From an uncultured Eubacteriales bacterium (lineage in GTDB: Bacteria; Bacillota; Clostridia; Oscillospirales; Acutalibacteraceae): DNA of 39,148 bases. A model generated the notes under the pieces. That model did not search any database and was not told the DNA's origin. It saw nothing but the letters and a program-made list of their open reading frames with translations. Location of the stretch: assembly GCA_934667845.1 (NCBI GenBank), contig CAKUMQ010000022.1:1-39148 (forward strand). Direction: 5' to 3'. The translations under genes were made by a program, and so were the position numbers. Below are positions 29,401-35,051 of the stretch, piece by piece (within the stretch, counting starts at the first letter, position 1; each line of letters starts with the position of its first letter).

Positions 29401-30122
29401 TACACTCCATCCCAACCTTCTTGGGAATAGTCGATTGTCGCGATGCGCTCGATTACAGAAGTGTCCGGCTCGGGCGTACCCTCCACATACTCCGCATCGG
29501 CATAGATTGCCCACAGCGACGCCCAGTCAATATAACCGGACGGCGGGAAAGCAGCCTTGACATAGATATCGCCCTTGTTCTTGACATATTCGGTAACATC
29601 CACACGGGTATCCTTGCCCTGAGTGTCGTTGTTCGGCGTATACACCTTGGTGAATTCGCCGTCCTTCTTTGTACCGACCATCACAGTCACTGCTGTATTC
29701 ATGCAGAAGCGGGCGTTGACGGTCAGCGTCAGCTTGTCGATCTTGTGATCCTTCGGCGCGGCGATCTTGAAGATCGCATAGCCGGAGATGCCGACCTCTG
29801 CATTGAACATCGCCTGAGCTTTCACATTGGTGGCGCATTCGTTGGTCGCCGTACCCCGCCAGCCTTCGCAGGTACCCATTTGTACATTAACTTTGGATGA
29901 GGAGTCGACAAGGTACTCATCCCACTTATCGGACAGCGTCGTGGACGCCACTTCTGTACTGCCCTCTTTCGTCGTAATGACGTTCGGCACAAACAGATCG
30001 GTGTGCACGGTCTTTTCGGCGGTGTCCGCTGCCAGGCTGAAAATGGCAGCCGGAACGACACCGGCGAGCATCAGCGCCGCCAACAACAGCGCCAACACTT
30101 TTTTTGCGTTTGCTTTTAACAT
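26493..30122 (-). CDS. Large repeat-containing surface protein with C-terminal SPDTG sorting-type signal
   Basis: The 1209-residue exported protein has a signal peptide (about 1-32). Two tandem copies of a 347-residue unit (from about residue 41 and 388) each hold two beta-sandwich-like modules with FKIAAPKDHK, KDGEFTxVYTP, GDIYVKxxFPPxGYIDWASLWAIY and LTHRSCNGAPVRV. A Gly-rich InlB-type repeat (about 740-815, with NEGYTFWGWFNKADG) follows, then a third, diverged pair of modules. A Ser/Asp/Pro/Lys-rich linker ends in SPDTG (about 1178-1182), a hydrophobic helix and RKKRHN. SPDTG fits the (S/N/P)PxTG motif known for some clostridial sortases, so wall attachment is likely. No catalytic domain was recognised; glycan binding is inferred. 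AAGGAGG lies seven bases before the ATG. Confidence 0.85.
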   Translation of the reverse strand: MLKANAKKVLALLLAALMLAGVVPAAIFSLAADTAEKTVHTDLFVPNVITTKEGSTEVASTTLSDKWDEYLVDSSSKVNVQMGTCEGWRGTATNECATNVKAQAMFNAEVGISGYAIFKIAAPKDHKIDKLTLTVNARFCMNTAVTVMVGTKKDGEFTKVYTPNNDTQGKDTRVDVTEYVKNKGDIYVKAAFPPSGYIDWASLWAIYADAEYVEGTPEPDTSVIERIATIDYSQEGWDGVYKPEHIDGLAQQEWEYASGKKKNGLRRNDTGSHNGNGEIIYKFSAADALAIELCLTHRSCNGAPVRVSYSTDGTDYTELANLNQDHLDANQPAALMIDQDKLNGASDVYVKLCLDAGYYIDWNVLDTLTVLAHKSQKPDEPETVKVDTDLFVPNVITIEENGTNVASTSLSDKWDEYLEESSNVKMGTSKGWQGTPDHWCNYNNIAAQAMYNEDAGSSGYAIFKIAAPKDHKVYKLSLVVNARLCNKAPTVMVGTKKDGEFTDVYTPSDKTSGKDTRVDVTQYTQNKGDIYVKVSFPPVGYIDWASLWAIYANAEYVEGTPEQDTSSTERIAMIDYSKDNWATAYPYESKDGLDQGDWEYATNKFKKGLRRDDTGSHKGDGEIVYKFSVAELSALELRLTHRSCNGAPVRVLYSTDGENYEVLANLIEDHLNTDRPATMMIDQDMFDGATDVYVKLYLDAEGIYIDHNVIDTLTVLAHKGEVKRYFNLTAQGNDGGSVSVPKRVEQGKEVTATATVNEGYTFWGWFNKADGAPLGTDTTLTITPESDLDLVARFQPIYKGDGELVLYTDFNDHQMTYLSQLDDYKHITIGVDDGLRTGGKYGLHIQRADVNTEAYFIYHFQNMTGLNTFKAIPKGRAINGVTITFSYSDNGENWETVKTLGGSIAAMDFGYNDEKQANFTDFVEGKTDFYVRVSMSIGGLGDWATLRSLTFVKNGAVLPNDSDVVEIPEGELGNVANKNGSSYIKEGTLLDVKFDADNWAKTVWSNQNGMCGKEGMMVASVANNAEVVWKFDSLKPLESLTLNLKGRAVMGSGILIRYRTNLDDEETWRGAGLLDDEEGIKFSADSPAEIKLAKVKGATTVYVKAIFMTKDSPNRAYISEMKVTAAASAETSEPDSSDKDTSDKDPSDAGSDAEPSTPDASEVSKPDSSKPDTSKPDSPDTGVVFPAMALLLCGGSAAALTVLRKKRHN
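27945..30002 (-). repeat. Tandem 1041-bp internal duplication within the surface-protein gene
   Basis: Two direct copies start at about 30002 and 28961 (for example AACAGATCGG at 29992-30001 and 28951-28960). The copies share long near-identical stretches, as around 28730 and 29770. The period equals 347 codons exactly, so the frame is kept. Confidence 0.88.
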
Positions 30123-30169
30123 GCCTTTTCCTCCTTACATTTTAGGGTGCTCTGGGTTCACGCTCGAAA

Positions 30170-30184
30170 TGTACAAAAAGTACA
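30170..30184. promoter_or_regulatory. Palindrome TGTAC-N5-GTACA in the 5' leader
   Basis: Perfect 5-bp arms (30170-30174, 30180-30184) surround AAAAA, about 50 bases before the surface-protein ATG and downstream of its predicted transcription start. It could be an operator acting as a roadblock, or chance in an AT-rich stretch. Confidence 0.35.
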
Positions 30185-30200
30185 ATTCGTCTTTACATTA

Positions 30201-30237
30201 AGGATAGCATTATGATAATTTAATGTAAATGGCACAA
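30201..30237 (-). promoter_or_regulatory. Predicted promoter of the surface-protein gene/glycan locus, flanked by inverted repeats
   Basis: On the minus strand, TTGTGC (30237-30232), a 17-base spacer and CATAAT (30214-30209) make a sigma-A type promoter. An overlapping alternative is TTTACA (30229-30224), 17 bases and TATCCT (30206-30201). The stretch is markedly AT-rich in a GC-rich region. The arms TTAATGTAAA (30220-30229) and TTTACATTAA (30192-30201) lie around the -10, a usual place for an operator. Confidence 0.6.
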
Positions 30238-30239
30238 GG

Positions 30240-30612
30240 AGACAACATTATGTCAGTTTAAGACATCTTTTCTCCCCCGCGCGCCGCCGCTGACGGAAAA
30301 GGAAAAATTTCCCGGGGATATTTCCCGTGGTTTTGGGAGATATTGCCGCAATTTCTCTTTTTTCCCCCGCTTTATCTTGGTATTGTGTGTCCGTTTTTGC
30401 CTTTGGCGGCGGGCAGATGCGCCGGATATGGCAAATCCCGCCCCTCAAATGTCCGATTCGGACATAATGCTGCCCGGGATCGCCCCCCCGCTTGCCGGAC
30501 AGTATACCACATTCCCCCGCAAACGAGCCATGCCAAAAAGCTGTATTTTTTGCATGGGAGCCGGAATCGGCGGGCAGACTATTTCTACCGATATGACAAG
30601 GGGGAGTTGCCG
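30240..30612. other. Remaining intergenic stretch between the locus and the housekeeping genes
   Basis: No gene is supported here. The visible elements are a perfect 17-bp palindrome at 30449-30465 and, on the minus strand, an extended -10 box TGGTATACT (30509-30501) without a clear -35. The box would give a leader of about 370 bases to the surface-protein gene if used. Frames that remain open across this part on either strand lack ribosome binding sites and protein-like composition. Confidence 0.5.
30449..30465. promoter_or_regulatory. Perfect 17-bp palindrome, candidate operator
   Basis: ATGTCCGA and TCGGACAT are exact complements around one central T. The site lies in the 490-base gap between divergent genes, where a regulator of either side could bind. 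I do not recognise the regulator. Confidence 0.5.
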
Positions 30613-31407
30613 ATGAAAAAGGAACCGTTTCCCGCAAAATGGCGCGGCAGATGCCTGTTGATCGAATGGATCCCGCTTTTGCTGCCGTCGGTGTATGCCG
30701 CCGTGCGGTGGGGGCTTGCACGTCTGCCGCTGCCGGTGCCCGGCGGGCTGCCTCCCTGGACGCTCCCCGCTGCCGCCGCGCTGCTGGCGGATCTGCTGAC
30801 GGCGCCCCTGCGGTTCGGGCGGCGGCTGTTTTATTACCGCTTAGCCGCGGGGCGCGACCCGCGCGGCAGCTTTCGCAGCGCGTTTCGCCATGCCGGGCGC
30901 GCATTCGGCTGGCGGGTAACGGTCTGCCTGTGCCGCTCGGCGCTGCTGGCGGCGGCGCTGCTGCCGCTTGCCGCAGCCGGACGGCTGGCGGATCAGCTGC
31001 GCGGGATGACGGCGGCGCCGTCGGTGGATCTGGCGCTTTTCTCCTGCCACCTCGCCGCCGCGGCGGCACTGCTGCTGCTCATCCCCTTGGCCCTGTGGCT
31101 GCTGCTCAGCCTGATGCCGCTTGCGGAGCTGTGCGCCGACAGCGGCGGGCTGTTTCGCGCCCTGTCGCGGTCGTGCCGGATGATGCGCGGCAGACGGGGG
31201 CAGGCGGCGCTTCTCCGCCTGCGGGAGGGCTGGCGTCTGCTGCTGTCGCCGCTGCCGGTCATCGGGCAGCTGGCGGCGGCAAAACGGCAGTGGCAGCTGG
31301 CGCTGTGGATCTGCCGCCGCGAGACCGCCGTGCTGCCGCCGATGCAGGAGGGGGTGCGGCTGTATATCCCGCATTCCGGCGGCAAAATTTCGTCTCCGCC
31401 CTTGTAA
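30613..31407 (+). CDS. Hypothetical integral membrane protein
   Basis: The 264-residue protein starts MKKEPFPAKWRGRC with GGGGGAG six bases before the ATG. The frame remains open far upstream, but only this start has an RBS. Four or so hydrophobic segments are seen (about 15-35, 48-65, 100-125, 145-175), with Arg-rich loops between them. The cytoplasmic-looking loop with GLFRALSRSCRMMRGRRGQAALLRLREGW recalls clostridial DUF975-like membrane proteins, but I cannot place it in a family. The gene is very GC-rich. It lies 75 bases before metG, and its end overlaps the predicted metG promoter. Function unknown. Confidence 0.7.
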   Translation: MKKEPFPAKWRGRCLLIEWIPLLLPSVYAAVRWGLARLPLPVPGGLPPWTLPAAAALLADLLTAPLRFGRRLFYYRLAAGRDPRGSFRSAFRHAGRAFGWRVTVCLCRSALLAAALLPLAAAGRLADQLRGMTAAPSVDLALFSCHLAAAAALLLLIPLALWLLLSLMPLAELCADSGGLFRALSRSCRMMRGRRGQAALLRLREGWRLLLSPLPVIGQLAAAKRQWQLALWICRRETAVLPPMQEGVRLYIPHSGGKISSPPL

Positions 31408-31429
31408 TTCCGACAGGATATGGTATAAT
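31402..31429 (+). promoter_or_regulatory. Predicted promoter of metG
   Basis: TTGTAA (31402-31407), a 16-base spacer and a perfect TATAAT (31424-31429) with an extended -10 TGG make a strong sigma-A promoter 54 bases before the metG ATG. No T-box leader fits in this short gap. Confidence 0.75.
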
Positions 31430-31482
31430 CAAAGGGCAGACCCGCGAAAAGCGGGGAAAAGTGTAAGGAGAATGACGCCCTT

Positions 31483-33420
31483 ATGAAACCGAAATTTTAT
31501 ATCACGACCGCCATCGCCTATGCCTCCCGCAAGCCGCATATCGGCAACTCCTACGATATCGTGCTGGCGGACACGATCGCCCGCTATAAGCGGATGCAGG
31601 GCTTTGACGTGCATTTCCTCACCGGCTCGGACGAGCACGGGCAAAAGATCGAGCAGTATGCCGCCGAGCGCGGCATCACGCCGCAGCAATATGTGGACGA
31701 GGTCTCCGCCTCCATCAAACAGGTGTGGGATTCGCTCAACGTCACCTATGACCGCTTTATCCGCACAACCGACCCGGATCATGTGGCGGCGGTCTCCGCT
31801 ATCTTCAAAAAGCTGTATGACCAGGGCGATATTTATAAGGGAGAATATAACGGCAAATACTGCGTCCCCTGCGAATCGTTTTTCACCGCCTCGCAGCTTG
31901 TCGACGGCAAATGCCCCGACTGCGGGCGCGATGTCATCGACGCCAAGGAGGAGGCGTATTTCCTGCGGCTGACCAAATATCAGGACCGCCTGCGGCAGTA
32001 TTATGACGACAACCCCGATTTCTTCTGCCCCGAGTCCCGCCGCAACGAGATGATCCACAACTTTTTGGAGCCGGGACTGAGCGACCTGTGTGTGTCCCGC
32101 TCCTCCTTCAAATGGGGCATCCCGGTGGAATTTGATCCGAAGCATGTGATCTATGTCTGGATCGACGCGCTCTCGAATTATATCACCGGACTGGGCTATC
32201 ACCCCGACGGCAGCAGCGAGCTGTACCGCCGCTACTGGCCCGCCGACCTGCATGTGATCGGCAAGGACATCGTGCGGTTCCACACCATCTACTGGCCGAT
32301 CCTGCTCATGGCGCTCGGCGAGCCGCTGCCCCGTCAGGTGCTCGGTCACCCGTGGCTTCTGTCCGGCGAGGACAAGATGAGCAAATCCAAGGGCAACGTG
32401 CTGTATGCCGACGAGCTGGCTGCCCGCTTCGGCGTCGACGCCGTGCGGTATTATCTGCTGTCCGAGATGCCGTTTGCGCAGGACGGCACCATCACCTATG
32501 AGAGCTTTTTGCTCAAATACAATGCCGACCTCGCGAACACGCTCGGCAACCTCGTCAACCGCACCGTCGCGATGACCAACAAGTATTTCGGCGGAACGGT
32601 CAACCGCCCGCAGCCGTCCGACGACACCGTGCTGCGCGATGCCGCCGCCGAGACGGCTGCCCGCTATACCGAGCAGATGGACACCTATCACAACGCAGAC
32701 GCCGCCGACAGCGTGATGACGCTGTGCAAGCGCTGCAACAAGTATATCGACGAGACCGCCCCGTGGGTGCTGGCGAAGGACGACAGCGCCCGCGGCAGGC
32801 TGGAGGAAGTGCTGTACAACCTGTGCGAGAGCATTCGCGCCGTCGCCGTGTGGCTGACTCCGATGCTGCCCGCCACGGCGGAGGCGATCTTTGCCCAGCT
32901 CGGCGTGCCCGCCGAGCTGCAAACCGTGCCGTCGGCGGCGTTCGGCACGGCGGAGCGTTTCATGGTCGGCACGCCGACCCCGCTGTTTGCCCGCATCGAC
33001 GTGGAAAAGACGCTTGCCGAGCTGCAGGCGGAGCGGGAGGCCGCTGCCGCGGCGGAAAAGGCGGCGGCGCCCGCCGAGGGCGTGGCGTTTCTGCCGCAGA
33101 TCGGCATTGAGCAGTTTGCCAAAACCGATCTGCGCGTGGCAAAGATCACGGCGTGCGAACCGGTGCCGAAGGCGAAAAAGCTGCTGAAGCTGACGCTTGA
33201 CGACGGCAGCGGCACCCCCCGCATCGTCTGCTCCGGCATTGCGAAATGGTATACGCCCGAGGAGCTGATCGGCAAGAGCATTGTGCTGGTCGCGAACCTC
33301 AAGCCCGCCGTGCTCTGCGGCGTCGAGAGCTGCGGCATGATCCTGGCTGCCGATACCGGTGACGGCACGGCGCGGGTGCTGTTTGTCGACGGCGTGCCCG
33401 CGGGCAGCCGTGTCCGTTGA
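31483..33420 (+). CDS. metG: Methionyl-tRNA synthetase
   Basis: This 645-residue cytoplasmic enzyme charges tRNA-Met with methionine using ATP. The class I signatures are HIGN (19-22) and KMSKS (298-302). A four-cysteine zinc knuckle is at 127, 130, 144 and 147. FDPKHVIYVWIDALSNY marks the methionine-pocket region. The helical anticodon-binding domain follows, then an Ala/Glu-rich linker. The C-terminal tRNA-binding (Trbp111/EMAP-like) domain (about 540-645) has KTDLRVAKI and IVLVANLKP. The length is normal for the dimer-forming bacterial type. AAGGAG lies 12 bases before the ATG, a rather long spacing; no in-frame alternative is better. TatD follows after 7 bases. Confidence 0.97.
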   Translation: MKPKFYITTAIAYASRKPHIGNSYDIVLADTIARYKRMQGFDVHFLTGSDEHGQKIEQYAAERGITPQQYVDEVSASIKQVWDSLNVTYDRFIRTTDPDHVAAVSAIFKKLYDQGDIYKGEYNGKYCVPCESFFTASQLVDGKCPDCGRDVIDAKEEAYFLRLTKYQDRLRQYYDDNPDFFCPESRRNEMIHNFLEPGLSDLCVSRSSFKWGIPVEFDPKHVIYVWIDALSNYITGLGYHPDGSSELYRRYWPADLHVIGKDIVRFHTIYWPILLMALGEPLPRQVLGHPWLLSGEDKMSKSKGNVLYADELAARFGVDAVRYYLLSEMPFAQDGTITYESFLLKYNADLANTLGNLVNRTVAMTNKYFGGTVNRPQPSDDTVLRDAAAETAARYTEQMDTYHNADAADSVMTLCKRCNKYIDETAPWVLAKDDSARGRLEEVLYNLCESIRAVAVWLTPMLPATAEAIFAQLGVPAELQTVPSAAFGTAERFMVGTPTPLFARIDVEKTLAELQAEREAAAAAEKAAAPAEGVAFLPQIGIEQFAKTDLRVAKITACEPVPKAKKLLKLTLDDGSGTPRIVCSGIAKWYTPEELIGKSIVLVANLKPAVLCGVESCGMILAADTGDGTARVLFVDGVPAGSRVR

Positions 33421-33427
33421 TCCCGCC

Positions 33428-34207
33428 ATGGCGATATTTGACACCCACGCCCACTATGACGACGCCGCTTTTGACGCGGATCGCGATACGCTGACGGCGG
33501 CACTGCCGGCAAACGGCGTGCGCGCGGTCGTCAACGCCGGGGCGGATCTGTCCTCCTCCCGCGCGGGGATCGCGCTTTGCGAGCGGCTGCCGTTTTTCCG
33601 CGCGGCGGTCGGCGTCCACCCCGAAGCCGCGGCGGCGTTTCCCGCCGACGGCGAGGCGCAGCTGGAGGCGCTGGCGCAGCATCCCGCCGTGGTCGCGATC
33701 GGTGAGATCGGGCTTGACTACCACTATGCGGACGCCTGCCCCCGCGAGCGGCAGAAAGAGGTGTTTGCCCGCCAGGTCGAGCTGGCGAACCGGCTGTCGC
33801 TGCCGGTCATCGTTCACGACCGCGAGGCGCACGAGGACACGCTTGCAGTTCTGCGCCGCTGTCGCCCCGCCGGTGTCGTCCACTGCTTTTCCGGCAGTGT
33901 GGAGATGATGCGCGAGGTCACGGCGCTTGGGATGTATGTGGGGCTGGGTGGTGCCGTCACCTTCAAAAATGCCCGCCGCCCCGTCGAGGTCGCCGCCGCG
34001 GTCCCGCTCGACCGGCTCGTGCTGGAGACCGACGCGCCGTATATGGCGCCCGTTCCCCTGCGCGGCAGGCGCTGCGATTCCGCGATGATCGCCTATACCG
34101 CCGCCCGCATCGCCGAGATCCGGCAGATGCCGGTCGATGCCCTTTTGCAGGCGGCTTTCGACAATGCCTGCCGTCTCTATCGGCTTTCCCCCTCGGATTT
34201 CCTGTGA
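33428..34207 (+). CDS. TatD family metal-dependent hydrolase/DNase
   Basis: The 259-residue amidohydrolase-fold protein carries all expected metal ligands: His7 and His9 (DTHAHYDD), Glu93 (GEIGLDYHY), His130 (VIVHDRE), His152 (VVHCFSG) and Asp202 (ETDAPY). Family members are Mg-dependent 3'-5' exonucleases linked to DNA repair. The ATG at 33428 is chosen because the conserved FDTHAH starts three residues in. There is no strong RBS, so translation may be coupled to metG, which stops 7 bases upstream. Next to metG is the usual place for this gene in Firmicutes. Confidence 0.95.
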   Translation: MAIFDTHAHYDDAAFDADRDTLTAALPANGVRAVVNAGADLSSSRAGIALCERLPFFRAAVGVHPEAAAAFPADGEAQLEALAQHPAVVAIGEIGLDYHYADACPRERQKEVFARQVELANRLSLPVIVHDREAHEDTLAVLRRCRPAGVVHCFSGSVEMMREVTALGMYVGLGGAVTFKNARRPVEVAAAVPLDRLVLETDAPYMAPVPLRGRRCDSAMIAYTAARIAEIRQMPVDALLQAAFDNACRLYRLSPSDFL

Positions 34208-34224
34208 AATCCCGGCAGACCCTC

Positions 34225-34253
34225 TTGACGGCGCACGTTTTTTTGTGTACAAT
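34225..34253 (+). promoter_or_regulatory. Predicted promoter of the DUF1292 gene
   Basis: TTGACG, a 17-base spacer and TACAAT make a near-consensus sigma-A promoter, 38 bases before the ATG. The spacer contains a run of seven T. Confidence 0.8.
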
Positions 34254-34291
34254 AAAGGCAGAACCTGATATAGAAAAGAGGCCGATGGGCA

Positions 34292-34633
34292 ATGGCAGAT
34301 GTATATAAGCCCGGCGAAGAGCCGGATGCCGACGAGCTGGCGACCAACGTCGTCTCCGTGGTGGATGACGACGGCGTGGAACACGAATTTGAGATCCTCG
34401 ACGAGCTGGAGACGGAGGACGGCTATTTCCTCGCCCTCCTGCCAAGCTACGACGACCCGAGCGAGATGGTCAACGACGACGGCGAGCTGATCATTCTGGA
34501 AGTGGTGCAGGAGGACGGCAAGGATATGCTCGCCCCCATCCTGGACGACGAAAAATACGACCGGATCGCCAACCAGTTTGAGGAGCGCCTGTCGGAATAC
34601 TACGACATCGAAGCCCTCGAGCCGGAAAACTGA
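34292..34633 (+). CDS. DUF1292 family small acidic protein (YrzB-like)
   Basis: The 113-residue protein is strongly acidic, with blocks such as VVSVVDDDGVEHEFEILDELE and EDGYFLALLPSYDD followed by ELIILEVVQEDGKDMLAPILDDE. This matches the DUF1292/YrzB pattern common in Firmicutes, whose role is unknown. The C-terminal FEERLSEYYDIEALEPEN is typical too. AAAGAGG lies ten bases before the ATG; an earlier ATG is out of frame. It has its own promoter, and the probable 6S RNA follows directly. Confidence 0.88.
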   Translation: MADVYKPGEEPDADELATNVVSVVDDDGVEHEFEILDELETEDGYFLALLPSYDDPSEMVNDDGELIILEVVQEDGKDMLAPILDDEKYDRIANQFEERLSEYYDIEALEPEN

Positions 34634-34639
34634 CCGCCA

Positions 34640-34835
34640 CCCTGCCCGATGCGCGGACTGTCACCTATAACCCTACTACAGAGTTGATTCGGGAGCTTTG
34701 CTCCTTCGGCGGATTGCAGACCTCCCCGTTTTTTGGCGGGAAGAAGGGAGCGTGAACCCGAAGGGCGGCACCCACCTGCTTACCGGTATAGTAGCAGGTT
34801 ATCGCGGTGGCATTACGGTCGGGCGGGGCTTTTTT
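34640..34835 (+). ncRNA. ssrS: Probable 6S RNA
   Basis: The roughly 195-base region has the layout of 6S RNA, which binds the RNA polymerase-sigma-A holoenzyme by imitating an open promoter. The 5' part CCCTGCCCGA (34640-34649) pairs with TCGGGCGGGG near the 3' end to form the closing stem, and TTTTTT follows. The 3' arm holds GGCGGCACCCACCTG, a hairpin with CAGGTT and CGCGGTGGCATTACGG, resembling the E. coli 3' arm (CACCTTGAACC, then GGTTACAGCCTGCGGCGGCAT). The central section with CACCTATAACCCTACTACAG would form one side of the bubble. Ends are set only by pairing and the T-run; no clear promoter was found. Identification is from memory of 6S motifs. Confidence 0.75.
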
Positions 34836-34848
34836 ATGCCAAAAAACA

Positions 34849-34894
34849 GACCCGTTGTGCGGACACTCAGGTGGTGCCGCATAACGGGTCTTTT
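34849..34894 (+). terminator. Strong, probably bidirectional terminator
   Basis: A 14-bp stem with one mismatch (GACCCGTTGTGCGG at 34849-34862 with 34877-34890) is followed by TTTT on the plus strand and preceded by AAAAAA, which gives a U-run on the minus strand. It backs up the 6S RNA terminator and can also stop transcripts from the M16C side. Confidence 0.8.
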
Positions 34895-34955
34895 GCAGGT
34901 CTTATACCCCCGCAAAACGGGCGGCAGCAGACAGAAAGCCGCCGGAAAATACAGC

Positions 34956-34990
34956 AAACGCCCGGCAGCCGATCGGCTGCCGGGCGTTTA
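34956..34990 (-). terminator. Terminator of the M16C peptidase unit
   Basis: A perfect 34-base palindrome (34956-34989, AAACGCCCGGCAGCC and its complement around the centre) lies 60 bases after the M16C stop. It ends in TTT on either strand, so it is another two-way barrier between convergent units. Confidence 0.75.
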
Positions 34991-35051
34991 TTCTGCTTGC
35001 GGGTCTTCGCCGAAAGATCGGCGGGATCGTTGGCTGCCGGAAAGTGAGGCA

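Noticed and set aside
30248..31069. Minus-strand open frame across the intergenic region and the hypothetical membrane gene
   Set aside because: Product is Ala/Arg/Pro-rich with no RBS; the plus-strand membrane protein has a better start and hydrophobic segments.
31408..31482. T-box or other leader riboswitch for metG
   Set aside because: Only 75 bases separate the genes and the promoter fills part of that; no T-box motif is present.
31471..31485. Four-codon leader frame (ATG ACG CCC TTA TGA) overlapping the metG start
   Set aside because: It follows AAGGAG by only two bases, too near for initiation, and the metG ATG fits the protein start.
31429..33444. Long minus-strand open frame opposite metG
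   Set aside because: metG shows all expected motifs; the antisense frame has none and no start signals.
34640..34835. Metabolite riboswitch (TPP or cobalamin type)
   Set aside because: Key motifs of those families are absent, the RNA does not precede a co-directional gene, and 6S-like pairing explains it better.
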